This document shows, one piece after another, positions 9,188-17,274 of a stretch of 64,000 bases of DNA. The notes beneath the pieces are model-generated. The model was not told where the DNA came from and made no database searches. It saw nothing but the letters and a program-made list of their open reading frames with translations. Origin of the DNA: Aestuariibius insulae (GTDB lineage: Bacteria; Pseudomonadota; Alphaproteobacteria; Rhodobacterales; Rhodobacteraceae); contig NZ_JBFONW020000005.1 of the NCBI RefSeq assembly GCF_040783535.2, positions 248,001 through 312,000 of the forward strand, read 5' to 3'. Made by a program: the position numbers and the translations under genes. The stretch's first letter is position 1. Each line of letters starts with the position of its first letter.

Positions 9188-9289
9188 TTGACCCAACTCT
9201 ACCTCTCTTGCGATAGTCTGATGTGGGGTAGCGTAAACGGTTCTTAGGTTTCCAACGGGGTGCGGTTTGTCCGCGCCCCGTTTGCTTTT
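9188..9289 (+). ncRNA. Candidate small RNA with own promoter and Rho-independent terminator
   Basis: A sigma-70-like promoter TTGACC (9188–9193), 17–18 nt spacer and CGATAG/GATAGT (9211–9217) is followed about 37 nt later by a 12-bp stem AACGGGGTGCGG/CCGCGCCCCGTT (9254–9265 with 9271–9282, one T·G pair, loop TTTGT) and TTTGCTTTT. The implied transcript is about 65–70 nt, from roughly 9222 to 9289. No open frame fits. The alternative is a distant terminator of the transglycosylase gene, but it lies 290 nt past that stop and has its own promoter. It ends 67 bp before asd. I do not recognise the RNA family. Confidence 0.5.
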
Positions 9290-9356
9290 GGCGATTGCCT
9301 CTTTCAGAGCTGGCGACAGATCGCTATGACCCCTGCGATCACATCAGGGATTTCTC

Positions 9357-10379
9357 ATGGGTTACAAGATCGCCGTTGTTGGCGCGACCGGGAATGTTGG
9401 TCGCGAAATGCTTAATATTCTGTCCGAACGGGCCTTTCCTGTCGACGAGATCGCAGCGCTCGCATCGCGCCGGTCTCTCGGCAGCGAGGTTAGCTTTGGC
9501 GATACAACGCTGAAAACCCAAGATCTTGCGACTTTTGATTTTGCGGGATGGGATATTGCTCTTTTTGCGGTTGGATCCGATGCAACCAAGGATCAGGCCC
9601 CGCGGGCGGCCAAGGCCGGCTGCGTCGTCATCGATAACTCATCGCTGTACCGCTATGATCCGGACGTTCCCCTGATCGTACCCGAAATAAACGCTGACGC
9701 TATCGAGGGCTATTCCAAGAAGAACATCATCGCCAATCCGAACTGTTCGACAGCGCAAATGGTTGTCGCACTCAAACCGCTCCACGATCGCACCCGTATC
9801 AAGCGCGTGGTCGTATCGACCTATCAGTCTGTCTCGGGCGCGGGAAAGGACGGTATTGACGAGCTTTGGGACCAAACGAAGTCGATCTACAACCCGACCG
9901 ATGACAAACCGGCGACGACATTTACCAAACAGATCGCTTTCAATGTTATCCCGCACATAGGGGGTTTCATGGAGGATGGGTCAACCCAAGAAGAATGGAA
10001 GATGGTGGCCGAGACGAAGAAGATCGTAGATCCCTCCATCAAAGTCACGGCAACGTGCGTACGTGTTCCCGTTTTTGTGGGTCATTCGGAAGCAATCAAT
10101 ATCGAATTCGAGGACTTTCTCGATGAGGAAGAGGCGCGCGATATTCTACGCGAAGCACCTGGCGTGATGGTCATAGACAAGCGCGAAGACGGCGGCTACG
10201 TGAGCCCAACCGAATGCGTAGGTGATTTTGCGACCTTTATCAGCCGCATTCGTCAGGATTCGACTATCGATAACGGCCTGAACCTTTGGTGCGTTTCGGA
10301 CAATCTGCGGAAGGGTGCCGCCTTGAACGCAGTACAGATTGCCGAACTTCTGGGGAGCCGCTTTCTTAAGAAAGGCTAG
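9357..10379 (+). CDS. asd: Aspartate-semialdehyde dehydrogenase
   Basis: This 340-residue enzyme reduces aspartyl-4-phosphate to aspartate semialdehyde with NADPH, the branch point to lysine/diaminopimelate, threonine and methionine. The N-terminus KIAVVGATGNVGREML is the dinucleotide-binding loop; the nucleophile is Cys130 in NPNCSTAQMV; VSTYQSVSGAGKDGIDEL, VRVPVFVGHSEAINIEF and DNLRKGAALNAVQIAELL complete the family pattern. An AGGGA stands 8 nt before the ATG. It works with dapD and dapE found further right in this window. No partner gene is adjacent. Confidence 0.97.
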   Translation: MGYKIAVVGATGNVGREMLNILSERAFPVDEIAALASRRSLGSEVSFGDTTLKTQDLATFDFAGWDIALFAVGSDATKDQAPRAAKAGCVVIDNSSLYRYDPDVPLIVPEINADAIEGYSKKNIIANPNCSTAQMVVALKPLHDRTRIKRVVVSTYQSVSGAGKDGIDELWDQTKSIYNPTDDKPATTFTKQIAFNVIPHIGGFMEDGSTQEEWKMVAETKKIVDPSIKVTATCVRVPVFVGHSEAINIEFEDFLDEEEARDILREAPGVMVIDKREDGGYVSPTECVGDFATFISRIRQDSTIDNGLNLWCVSDNLRKGAALNAVQIAELLGSRFLKKG

Positions 10380-10394
10380 AGACGGACTTGCCCG

Positions 10395-11054
10395 CTACAG
10401 CAATCCATCATCCGATGGATCAAAACCGATATCTATAGGAATGGTATCAAGCACCGCATCATCAGAAGCCTCCAATATCTCCTCAACATCGCTATCAGCA
10501 TGCTGAAGCTCAAGTTCGAGGACCGCATTTTCATCCGGCTCATCGGTCCATGAGGCAAGAAAAACAAAATCTTCCTCCTCGTCTTCGATGACCGTCGGGG
10601 TGACTTCAACGCCTGGTGCGCCAGCAAGATCGATTTCGAATTCACCTGATCCAGGCCTGACCGCAAGCGTTGCCTCACTCAGAAAGAGGTCCAAAGCCTC
10701 AGCATTTTCGAACGATGGAAGAGGATCGCCTGCGATCGAAAAGATACCGTCTGCTTCAACATCCTCGTCCTGAAATGTTACGGCAAGGATCGTGGCGATG
10801 CCGTCCTCCCATGACAGGTTGAACATCTCCATATCCTTGGGCAGCAGCCCGTTGTTTGGACCATTCGCCGTATAGACCATGAGACAGGGTGCGGCGGTGA
10901 CCTGCGCCTGCTGCGACTGGCCTTCGACATATCTTAAGGAGAAATTGCCCGCGGCATCTCGTGGTTCGATCATGAGCGTTGCATTCGTGAGCTCGCGGAC
11001 GGCCCCACCTGTATTCGAGGTGAGCTCAAGACCATTCAAGGTAAATTTCGGCAT
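10395..11054 (-). CDS. Acidic protein of unknown function
   Basis: I do not recognise a family with certainty. The 219-residue product starts MPKFTLNGLELTSNTGGAVR and has beta-strand-like segments (FSLRYVEGQSQQAQV, FNLSWEDGIATILAVTF), then a strongly acidic C-terminal third with many D/E runs (EDEEEDF, SDVEEILEASDDAVLD). There is no signal peptide, lipobox or membrane segment. The opening resembles, from memory, the N-terminal segments of some Rhodobacteraceae calcium-binding RTX-type proteins, but no GGxGxDxxx nonapeptide repeats follow. It is convergent with asd (15-bp gap) and has no operon partner. Confidence 0.6.
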   Translation of the reverse strand: MPKFTLNGLELTSNTGGAVRELTNATLMIEPRDAAGNFSLRYVEGQSQQAQVTAAPCLMVYTANGPNNGLLPKDMEMFNLSWEDGIATILAVTFQDEDVEADGIFSIAGDPLPSFENAEALDLFLSEATLAVRPGSGEFEIDLAGAPGVEVTPTVIEDEEEDFVFLASWTDEPDENAVLELELQHADSDVEEILEASDDAVLDTIPIDIGFDPSDDGLL

Positions 11055-11134
11055 GACGTTTCTTATCCCTGTTGCGGGTCACGCCGACCGTATGGCAGTA
11101 AATTCTGAAGCCTGTGTTAATCGGGCTCCGAAAT

Positions 11135-11791
11135 CTAGATGTCGTAAAACCCATCTTCAGGCCTGTACGCTTCAAGATCGCCTTCGCCGATATTTACCCA
11201 CAGGCCGTGCAAGGTAAGCCGGTCTTCCTCGACCGCTGTCTTCACGAAGGGGAACGTCATCAGGTTCTCCAAAGAGATAATCACTGCCTCCTTCTCGAGC
11301 GCCCCGACCCGAAGCTCCGGATCCTCGATCAACTTCACCCGCTCGTAGCCAGGTCTTAGGATATCCATCCAGCGACCAACAAAGCTGGTTTCGCTTTCCA
11401 GTTCCGGGGCGGCGCCTGAGCACATCGCGTCACAGCCTGCAACGCCGCCACAACTGGAATGGCCTAGCACGATGAGATGCGCGACTTTCAGCGTCGTGAC
11501 AGCATATTCTACCGCCGCAGATGTCCCATGATAGTCACCGTTCGGCTTATAGGGCGGAACGAGGTTTGCGATGTTGCGATGGATAAAGAATTCGCCCTGA
11601 TCCGCCCCAAAGATCGATGTGACATGAACCCGGCTGTCGCAGCAGGAAATGACCATCGCACGGGGATGCTGACCCGCCTCTGCCAAGTGGCGATACCAAG
11701 ACGCGTTCTCTTTGAAAGTCGTGGCTTTCCAGCCCTCGTAGCGTTGAACAAGGTATCCGGGAAGAGGTTTGGCGTGATCCATGGATGACAT
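11135..11791 (-). CDS. Beta-class carbonic anhydrase
   Basis: This 218-residue enzyme interconverts CO2 and bicarbonate. Zinc ligands are visible as ISCCDSRV (Cys50 with the Asp52–Arg54 dyad) and LGHSSCGG (His and Cys), with IFGADQGEFFIHRNIAN between them. Length fits the family. I chose MSSMDHAKPL at 11791; an upstream in-frame start would add 52 residues of unrelated composition and collide with the divergent gene at 11924, while MDHAKPL at 11782 is an alternative. It has no obvious co-transcribed partner. Confidence 0.93.
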   Translation of the reverse strand: MSSMDHAKPLPGYLVQRYEGWKATTFKENASWYRHLAEAGQHPRAMVISCCDSRVHVTSIFGADQGEFFIHRNIANLVPPYKPNGDYHGTSAAVEYAVTTLKVAHLIVLGHSSCGGVAGCDAMCSGAAPELESETSFVGRWMDILRPGYERVKLIEDPELRVGALEKEAVIISLENLMTFPFVKTAVEEDRLTLHGLWVNIGEGDLEAYRPEDGFYDI

Positions 11792-11923
11792 CTCTGCTCG
11801 CTTTGAGTTCGCTCGATATGGGGCATTTGACTGAAAGACGAAAGAGATTTCGAGGTCGGATAAACCGAATCGGAACCTCAGCAGGTCAGGAACTCTTATC
11901 AATACAAGCGAAGAAGGTATCCC

Positions 11924-12307
11924 ATGACCGAAGTGATCCGCCTGCAACCAGCGGACCGGATCGATGTCGATCTGGACCGCTTGGGTTCTCTTATGGAAGA
12001 GCTAGGGCGTGATGCGGGTGCCGAGACGATGGAACGCACTATCCGGGATCTGCGTGCGGATCTTTACGCCCTCCATCAAGCCCATGAAGAGCGTGAACTG
12101 GATTTAGTCGAAACACTCTCCCTTGCCATTTCAAACGCGGCATGTCGCATCGGGCTCGCCAGTCTGGCGAGTGCAGCCTGCGCGGTTGTTAGCGCCTGCA
12201 GGTCCGAAGATGGAGTTGCCATTGGTGCAACCGTGGCCCGCCTCGGACGTATTTCGCAGAGATCATTGAATGCCCTTGAGGACCCCGAACATCTCGAAGG
12301 CGCATAA
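11924..12307 (+). CDS. Small helical protein of unknown function
   Basis: I do not recognise this 127-residue protein. It is predicted by eye to be mostly helical: an amphipathic segment LDRLGSLMEELGRDAGAETMERTIRDLR, a long heptad-like helix with many Glu/Leu (LHQAHEERELDLVETLSLA) and an Ala-rich segment with two cysteines. This resembles in general shape a four-helix phosphotransfer (Hpt) or regulator fold, but no clear H-x2-K/R-G motif is present. It is divergent from the carbonic anhydrase with 132 bp between and precedes the aminopeptidase by 85 bp. GAAGGTATCCC lies before the ATG. Confidence 0.65.
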   Translation: MTEVIRLQPADRIDVDLDRLGSLMEELGRDAGAETMERTIRDLRADLYALHQAHEERELDLVETLSLAISNAACRIGLASLASAACAVVSACRSEDGVAIGATVARLGRISQRSLNALEDPEHLEGA

Positions 12308-12392
12308 GCGGTCCTTTAAGGTGCGGTTCTGACTTGCAGCGAAAGTTCCGGCCTCTACCCTGAGACGTAGCCCGTCAAAGGATCCCTACCGT

Positions 12393-13772
12393 ATGCCACT
12401 TAGTTTTGAACCGCCAAATGAAGCTGTCATACCGCTTCATCCAGTGACACCTGCCACCCTTGCGGATGTCCTTGCTCATCTTGGAGATAGCGCGACGAAC
12501 TGGGCGGAAGCTCACGATTACAAAGGATCCTTCGGGGCGGCCTTGGCAATTCCGGGGTCGGGCGGGGCAATTACAGTAGCTCTTGCTGGCCTAGGTGATG
12601 AGACGGAGCAGCGAAGACAAAGGTTTGCGATGGCTGCAGTCGCAGATGCGCTCCCTGCGGGTCTTTATTCGCTGGCCGATGGTCTGTCAGGCAAGGCGCT
12701 GGACGAAGCGGCCTTGGGCTGGCTTCTCGCGTCCTACCGGTTCGATCGATATGCCGGAAAACGCCCGCCGCAAGCTCGCCTCGTAGCTCCAGACGACGTT
12801 GACGCCGCCCGTATCGAAGCGATTGCAAACGGCGAGGCTCTCACGCGGGATCTCATTAACACTCCAGCCTCCGATATGGGCCCCGATGACCTTGAACAGG
12901 CTATACGTGATCTTGCCAACAAGCACGGAGCGGATATCTCGGTCATTGTAGGCGATGATTTGCTGGAGAATGATTTTCCGATGATCCACGCCGTCGGCCG
13001 TGCTGCCGATCAGGCCCCTCGCCTCATTGATATGCGCTGGGGATCCGAAGGCCCGTCTCTTACGCTTGTGGGCAAAGGCGTGTGCTTTGACACAGGCGGT
13101 CTGAATATCAAACCCGGACGGTCCATGGGCTTGATGAAGAAGGACATGGGAGGCGCCGCAACGGTTCTGGGGCTCGCATCCACAATAATGTCGCTGAGCA
13201 TGAAACTCCGCCTCCGCGTGCTGATCCCGGCCGTTGAGAACTCCATCTCCGATGACGCGATGCGGCCAGGCGATATCCTGACCTCGCGCAAAGGACTGAC
13301 GGTCGAGATCAACAACACCGATGCCGAAGGTCGGCTCGTCCTTGCTGATGCTTTGGCCTATGCTTCCGAGGAAGAGCCGGATCTGCTTATCTCGATGGCC
13401 ACCCTCACCGGCGCTGCTCGCGTGGCGGTCGGTCCGGATCTTGCGCCGTTCTATACAGATCACGATCCCGATGCAGAAGTGCTGGCCAGCTCTGCCCTAA
13501 AGGTCCGAGATCCGGTTTGGCGCATGCCATTCCATGACCCTTATGAAGCTCTGATCGAACCGGGTATCGCAGATCTCGATAACGCTCCCGCGGGTGGCTT
13601 TGCAGGCTCGATCACCGCTGCCTTATTTCTCCGTCGCTTCACCGATCATCCCCGCTACATGCATTTCGACATCTATGGCTGGCAGCCCTCATCCGCACCT
13701 GCACGGCCGAAAGGAGGTGTTGGCCAAGGGGCCCGCGCCTTGTTCGATGCGCTGCCGGATCTTCTCCCGTGA
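12393..13772 (+). CDS. Leucyl aminopeptidase (M17 family)
   Basis: This 459-residue cytosolic metallopeptidase removes N-terminal residues from peptides. The M17 core is unmistakable: LVGKGVCFDTGGLNIKP (metal-ligand Lys near residue 228 and Asp), MGLMKKDMGGAATVLG, the signature NTDAEGRLVLADAL, ATLTGAARVAVG and the C-terminal FDIYGW. The N-terminal domain is the usual divergent alpha/beta domain. An AAAGGA precedes the start. Its stop overlaps the GTG start of the NlpC/P60 gene (GTGA), so the two enzymes should be made together, consistent with sequential trimming of wall-derived peptides (inference). Confidence 0.95.
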   Translation: MPLSFEPPNEAVIPLHPVTPATLADVLAHLGDSATNWAEAHDYKGSFGAALAIPGSGGAITVALAGLGDETEQRRQRFAMAAVADALPAGLYSLADGLSGKALDEAALGWLLASYRFDRYAGKRPPQARLVAPDDVDAARIEAIANGEALTRDLINTPASDMGPDDLEQAIRDLANKHGADISVIVGDDLLENDFPMIHAVGRAADQAPRLIDMRWGSEGPSLTLVGKGVCFDTGGLNIKPGRSMGLMKKDMGGAATVLGLASTIMSLSMKLRLRVLIPAVENSISDDAMRPGDILTSRKGLTVEINNTDAEGRLVLADALAYASEEEPDLLISMATLTGAARVAVGPDLAPFYTDHDPDAEVLASSALKVRDPVWRMPFHDPYEALIEPGIADLDNAPAGGFAGSITAALFLRRFTDHPRYMHFDIYGWQPSSAPARPKGGVGQGARALFDALPDLLP

Positions 13773-14527
13773 CCGATCCGCGCCAACGACAGCTTGGGGA
13801 CGGGCCGACCCGGCGCGCGACGCAGTTGACCGATCTTTGCCGTTCGCATGGCGGACCGCGCGACCGCCAGCTGCAGCGAGGGGAGTCCGTCACCGAGCAC
13901 GACAACAGAGGCGATTGGACCGAGGTCACAGCTTTGCGGGACGGATATACCGGCTTCATTCGTAGCAGTGACCTTGCCGATCTGAACGCTCCAACCCACA
14001 GAGTGTCGGTCCGCGCCACCCATGCCTATCCCGAACCAGATATGAAGACCGCTGAACTTGGCCATTTCGGCTTTGGCACACACCTCAGGGTATTGGACGA
14101 ACGGCCCAAATTCTTTGAAACTGACGTCGGCTTCGTTCCCAAGCCCCATCTTCGCCCGCTCGATCGGCCGTTTCAGGACCCAGTTACTGTCGCCCAGACT
14201 TTCTTTGGCACGCCTTATCTTTGGGGCGGCAATTCCGCCTTCGGTCTTGATTGTTCGGCACTTGTGCAAATGGCGTGCCTTGCATGCGATATCCCATGCC
14301 CCGGCGACAGTGATCAGCAGGAGGCTGAACTCGGCAGCCCAGTAGACGATCTGCGGCGCGGCGATCTCGTGTTCTGGGAGGGTCACGTCGGTTGGATGGT
14401 AGACGACCGTACCCTGATCCATGCCAATGCACATCATATGGCAACTGCCTATGAGCCATTGGGGTCTGCAATCAAAAGGATCGAAACGCAGGGGGACGGG
14501 TCCGTTACGGCGAGAAAGCGTCTCTAG
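13769..14527 (+). CDS. NlpC/P60 family peptidoglycan endopeptidase with SH3-like domain
   Basis: This 252-residue protein joins an N-terminal bacterial SH3-like region (GDWTEVTALRDGYTGFIRSSDL) to a C-terminal NlpC/P60 cysteine peptidase. FFGTPYLWGGNSAFGLDCSALVQ contains the Cys nucleophile; GHVGWMVDD and LIHANAHH give the catalytic His and the third polar residue. Such enzymes cut gamma-D-Glu–diaminopimelate bonds in muropeptides. There is no signal peptide, so it probably processes muropeptides in the cytoplasm, in keeping with translational coupling to the aminopeptidase gene. The GTG start overlaps the upstream stop. Confidence 0.92.
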   Translation: MTDPRQRQLGDGPTRRATQLTDLCRSHGGPRDRQLQRGESVTEHDNRGDWTEVTALRDGYTGFIRSSDLADLNAPTHRVSVRATHAYPEPDMKTAELGHFGFGTHLRVLDERPKFFETDVGFVPKPHLRPLDRPFQDPVTVAQTFFGTPYLWGGNSAFGLDCSALVQMACLACDIPCPGDSDQQEAELGSPVDDLRRGDLVFWEGHVGWMVDDRTLIHANAHHMATAYEPLGSAIKRIETQGDGSVTARKRL

Positions 14528-14529
14528 AG

Positions 14530-14868
14530 CTATTCCACGACCCGAATGAGCTTGCGCTCGAGAACGCGCAGAACGGCCCGCAGATCATTTCCGCGTTTGA
14601 GGATCTGTCCTTCCGGTCCGATCACAGCATACTGCCCCTGCCGATTTCGAAGCTTCGGCCGTTTTTCAATGCGGTAAAGCGGATGCTCGGCAGTTCGCCT
14701 AAAAACAGCGAAGACCGCGAGATCTTTCAGATGTGAAATACCGTAGTCACGCCATTCGCCTGCCGCCACCATGCGCCCGTAAAGAGACAGGATCAGGCTT
14801 AACTCCGTGCGATGAAACGCTACGGTAGAGGGCCGTCCGGGGAACGGCGTCACGCTCGACATGTCCAT
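14530..14868 (-). CDS. DUF2794 domain-containing protein
   Basis: This 112-residue protein matches the alphaproteobacterial DUF2794 family along its length: FHRTELSLILSLYGRMVAAGEWRDYGISHLKD, AVFAVFRRTAEHPLYRIEKRPKL and a closing basic helix. No function is established. It is convergent with the NlpC/P60 gene with only 2 bp between stops. No membrane segment or signal is present. Confidence 0.85.
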   Translation of the reverse strand: MDMSSVTPFPGRPSTVAFHRTELSLILSLYGRMVAAGEWRDYGISHLKDLAVFAVFRRTAEHPLYRIEKRPKLRNRQGQYAVIGPEGQILKRGNDLRAVLRVLERKLIRVVE

Positions 14869-14942
14869 GAGAGGCAGAGTTGCCGTAAACGTCGCTCAGA
14901 TCAAGACATGCTATGTGGCAGAGATGGCGATAGGGCAGGATC

Positions 14943-15224
14943 CTACCCGCAAAAAATGCGGGTGACTTGACCGTCTTCCGAAATCTCGAAGTTGATACGG
15001 CTCGTCAGGGGAGGCCAATTTACTACCGTTCCCGGCCGAATGACCCGAACTGGCGCCAGGATCAGCGTCGTCTCAAGACGGTCTTCGTTCTGGCCGACAA
15101 GGCCGCGATAGGGTTCTGCAGCGCAGGCAGAGAGATCCTCGGGCGCGGACATGCGAGAGGTCGGTCCATTCGTTGGACCGCATCCAGCTACGGCGACAAC
15201 AGCGATCAGCCACAGGTGACGGAT
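14943..15224 (-). CDS. Peptidase inhibitor I78-like lipoprotein, second tandem copy, non-canonical start
   Basis: The frame encodes a short basic start, a hydrophobic segment LWLIAVVAVAGC ending in a lipobox, and an I78-type domain with LVGQN, RVIRPGTVVNW, SRINFEISEDG and a final CG. I78 proteins inhibit serine peptidases. The nearest ATG (15152) falls after the lipobox cysteine, and no ATG, GTG or TTG lies between the previous in-frame stop and that cysteine. The best placed initiator is ATC at 15224, seven nt after AGGGG, giving 93 residues against 94 for the upstream paralogue; a CTG at 15215 is the alternative. It overlaps that paralogue's 3' end by 19 nt, so it may depend on translational coupling. 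Confidence 0.6.
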   Translation of the reverse strand: MRHLWLIAVVAVAGCGPTNGPTSRMSAPEDLSACAAEPYRGLVGQNEDRLETTLILAPVRVIRPGTVVNWPPLTSRINFEISEDGQVTRIFCG

Positions 15225-15490
15225 TGGATCACCCCTGTGTCATTTACCCGGAAATTGACCCGGTCCGGCCGATACTCCTGCGTTACAATATCACCGGGCC
15301 GGATGACGCGGTCGTTCAGATCCGCCGGAAAGGTCGCGGATGCGATATTCTGGCCAACGAGAGTTTGATAATCTTCAGCACCGCAGGTATCGGGCGTGAG
15401 CTTATCCAGACCTTCGACATCTCCGGTCACCGAAGGCGCGGGCTCGCAAGCCGCCAGCGCCAAAAGGAAAATTGGGATCAGATGTTTCAT
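15206..15490 (-). CDS. Peptidase inhibitor I78 family lipoprotein, first tandem copy
   Basis: This 94-residue protein has a clear lipoprotein signal (MKHLIPIFLLALAAC, Cys15) and an I78 domain: a cysteine in DTCGAEDY, LVGQNIAS, RVIRPGDIVTQEYRPDRVNF and a terminal SVTCG whose cysteine probably pairs with the first. Known members inhibit serine peptidases such as elastase. It is immediately followed by a diverged copy of itself, so the locus is a tandem duplication. It is divergent from adhC with 96 bp between. Confidence 0.85.
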   Translation of the reverse strand: MKHLIPIFLLALAACEPAPSVTGDVEGLDKLTPDTCGAEDYQTLVGQNIASATFPADLNDRVIRPGDIVTQEYRPDRVNFRVNDTGVIQSVTCG

Positions 15491-15586
15491 GCTGGCATAA
15501 GTGGACCAGAGGCCCGGGCGGTCAAGCCCCTTGCGCAGCGATCGGCAATCCCCCACCTTTCGGCCTAAATCAGGGAGGGATCCGAG

Positions 15587-16699
15587 ATGCGTACAACAGC
15601 CGCTGTCGCGCTCGAGGCGGGCAAGCCGCTCGAGGTCATGGACGTGACTTTGGAGGGTCCGAAGGCCGGAGAAGTACTGGTCGAGATAAAAGCGACCGGG
15701 ATCTGTCACACGGACGAGTTCACTCTCTCCGGAGCCGATCCTGAAGGGCTCTTCCCCGCAATCCTAGGCCATGAGGGCGCAGGTATTGTCCAAGAGGTTG
15801 GGCCGGGTGTGACTTCGCTCAAACCAGGGGATCATGTGATCCCGCTCTATACTCCGGAATGTCGCGAATGCGACTATTGCCTGAACCCCAAGACCAACCT
15901 TTGCCAGGCGATCCGGTCCACTCAAGGTCAGGGCCTCATGCCCGACGGCACATCGCGTTTTGCCATGACCAATGGCACGCCAATCCGGCATTACATGGGG
16001 TGTTCGACCTTTTCCAATCATACGGTCTTGCCAGAAATCGCTTTGGCAAAGGTTCGGTCTGATGCGCCATTCGACAAGATCTGCTACATCGGGTGCGGCG
16101 TCACCACCGGTATCGGCGCCGTCATAAATACCGGGAAGGTCGAGATCGGATCGACCGCTATTGTCTTCGGTCTTGGCGGGATCGGGCTGAATGTCATACA
16201 GGGTCTGCGGCTTGCCGGGGCGGACCGGATCGTGGGCGTCGACCTGAACGACACCAAGGTGGAGATGGCGACCCGGTTTGGAATGACCGACTTCATCAAT
16301 CCGAACGAGGTCGACGGTCCCCTCGCCCCTTATCTTGTCGACTTCACCGGGGGTGGTGCCGACTATACGTTTGACGCAACTGGAAATGTCGAGGTCATGC
16401 GCACGGCGCTCGAATGCGCACACAAAGGTTGGGGTGAAAGCATCATCATCGGCGTCGCTCCCGCTGGGGCCGAGATTGCGACACGTCCTTTCCAGCTTGT
16501 CACGGGACGCGTTTGGCGCGGGACGGCCTTTGGCGGCGCCAGAGGTCGGACAGATGTGCCGCAGATTGTCGATTGGTATATGGATGGCAAGATCGAAATA
16601 GATCCGATGATCACCCACACGATGCCGCTTTCGGACATCAACAAGGGGTTCGACCTTATGCATGAAGGCAAATCCATCCGATCGGTTGTTCTCTATTGA
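15587..16699 (+). CDS. adhC: S-(hydroxymethyl)glutathione dehydrogenase / class III alcohol dehydrogenase
   Basis: This 370-residue zinc enzyme oxidises the formaldehyde–glutathione adduct with NAD and can also reduce S-nitrosoglutathione. Catalytic zinc ligands appear in ATGICHTDEF and in GCGVTTGIGAV, the structural zinc site as CRECDYCLNPKTNLC, and the Rossmann motif as VFGLGGIGLNVIQG. Length and the GHEGAGIVQEVG segment match class III enzymes. GGGAGGGAT lies upstream of the ATG. Its stop overlaps the TTG start of a GNAT gene. The usual partner S-formylglutathione hydrolase is not nearby. Confidence 0.95.
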   Translation: MRTTAAVALEAGKPLEVMDVTLEGPKAGEVLVEIKATGICHTDEFTLSGADPEGLFPAILGHEGAGIVQEVGPGVTSLKPGDHVIPLYTPECRECDYCLNPKTNLCQAIRSTQGQGLMPDGTSRFAMTNGTPIRHYMGCSTFSNHTVLPEIALAKVRSDAPFDKICYIGCGVTTGIGAVINTGKVEIGSTAIVFGLGGIGLNVIQGLRLAGADRIVGVDLNDTKVEMATRFGMTDFINPNEVDGPLAPYLVDFTGGGADYTFDATGNVEVMRTALECAHKGWGESIIIGVAPAGAEIATRPFQLVTGRVWRGTAFGGARGRTDVPQIVDWYMDGKIEIDPMITHTMPLSDINKGFDLMHEGKSIRSVVLY

Positions 16700-17175
16700 G
16701 AATTCGTCCCGTCAAGCCTGAGGATGCAGGTTCAATCTGGAACATGCTCGAGCCTGTCTTTCGGGCGGGTGATACTTATGCCATCGATCCGACTATCTCG
16801 CGGCAGGACGCTTTGGCCTATTGGCAAAGTCCGGATCACAGCGTCTTCCTCGCCGAGGATGAGGCGCCGCTCGGCACTTACTATCTAAAAGCCAATCAAG
16901 GCGGCGGAGGAGCCCATATTTGCAACGCCGCCTTCGTGACAGCGGCCGCAGCTCGAGGCAAAGGCATCGCGAGAGCGATGCTGAACCATGCAATGGAAAC
17001 CGCGAAAAGGCAGGGTTTCAGGGCGATGCAATTCAACTTCGTCGTGGCCAGCAATGACCGGGCCGTCGATCTTTGGCTTCGCGCTGGCTTTGATGTCGTA
17101 GGGCGCCTGCCCAAAGCCTTTCAGCTTCCCGATGGCCGGTTCGTGGATGCACTCGTCATGATGCGCGACCTGTAA
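16696..17175 (+). CDS. GNAT family N-acetyltransferase
   Basis: This 159-residue protein has the GNAT fold: RIRPVKPEDAGSIW at the start, AFVTAAAARGKGIARAMLNHAME with the acetyl-CoA pyrophosphate loop R-G-K-G-I-A, and FNFVVASNDRAVDLWLRAGFDVVGRLP, typical of motif B. The substrate is unknown. I use the TTG at 16696, which overlaps the adhC stop (TTGA), because the conserved fold begins directly after it; no other start is closer. Co-translation with adhC is likely. Confidence 0.85.
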   Translation: MRIRPVKPEDAGSIWNMLEPVFRAGDTYAIDPTISRQDALAYWQSPDHSVFLAEDEAPLGTYYLKANQGGGGAHICNAAFVTAAAARGKGIARAMLNHAMETAKRQGFRAMQFNFVVASNDRAVDLWLRAGFDVVGRLPKAFQLPDGRFVDALVMMRDL

Positions 17176-17274
17176 GATCGAAGCCGCCCCATTCGGGACG
17201 CCAGTCGTTGTGGTCACCTCACGGAGAGAAGGCTATAGAAGCCGAGACAAATAATCTCGCCAGAAAGTCCCCAT

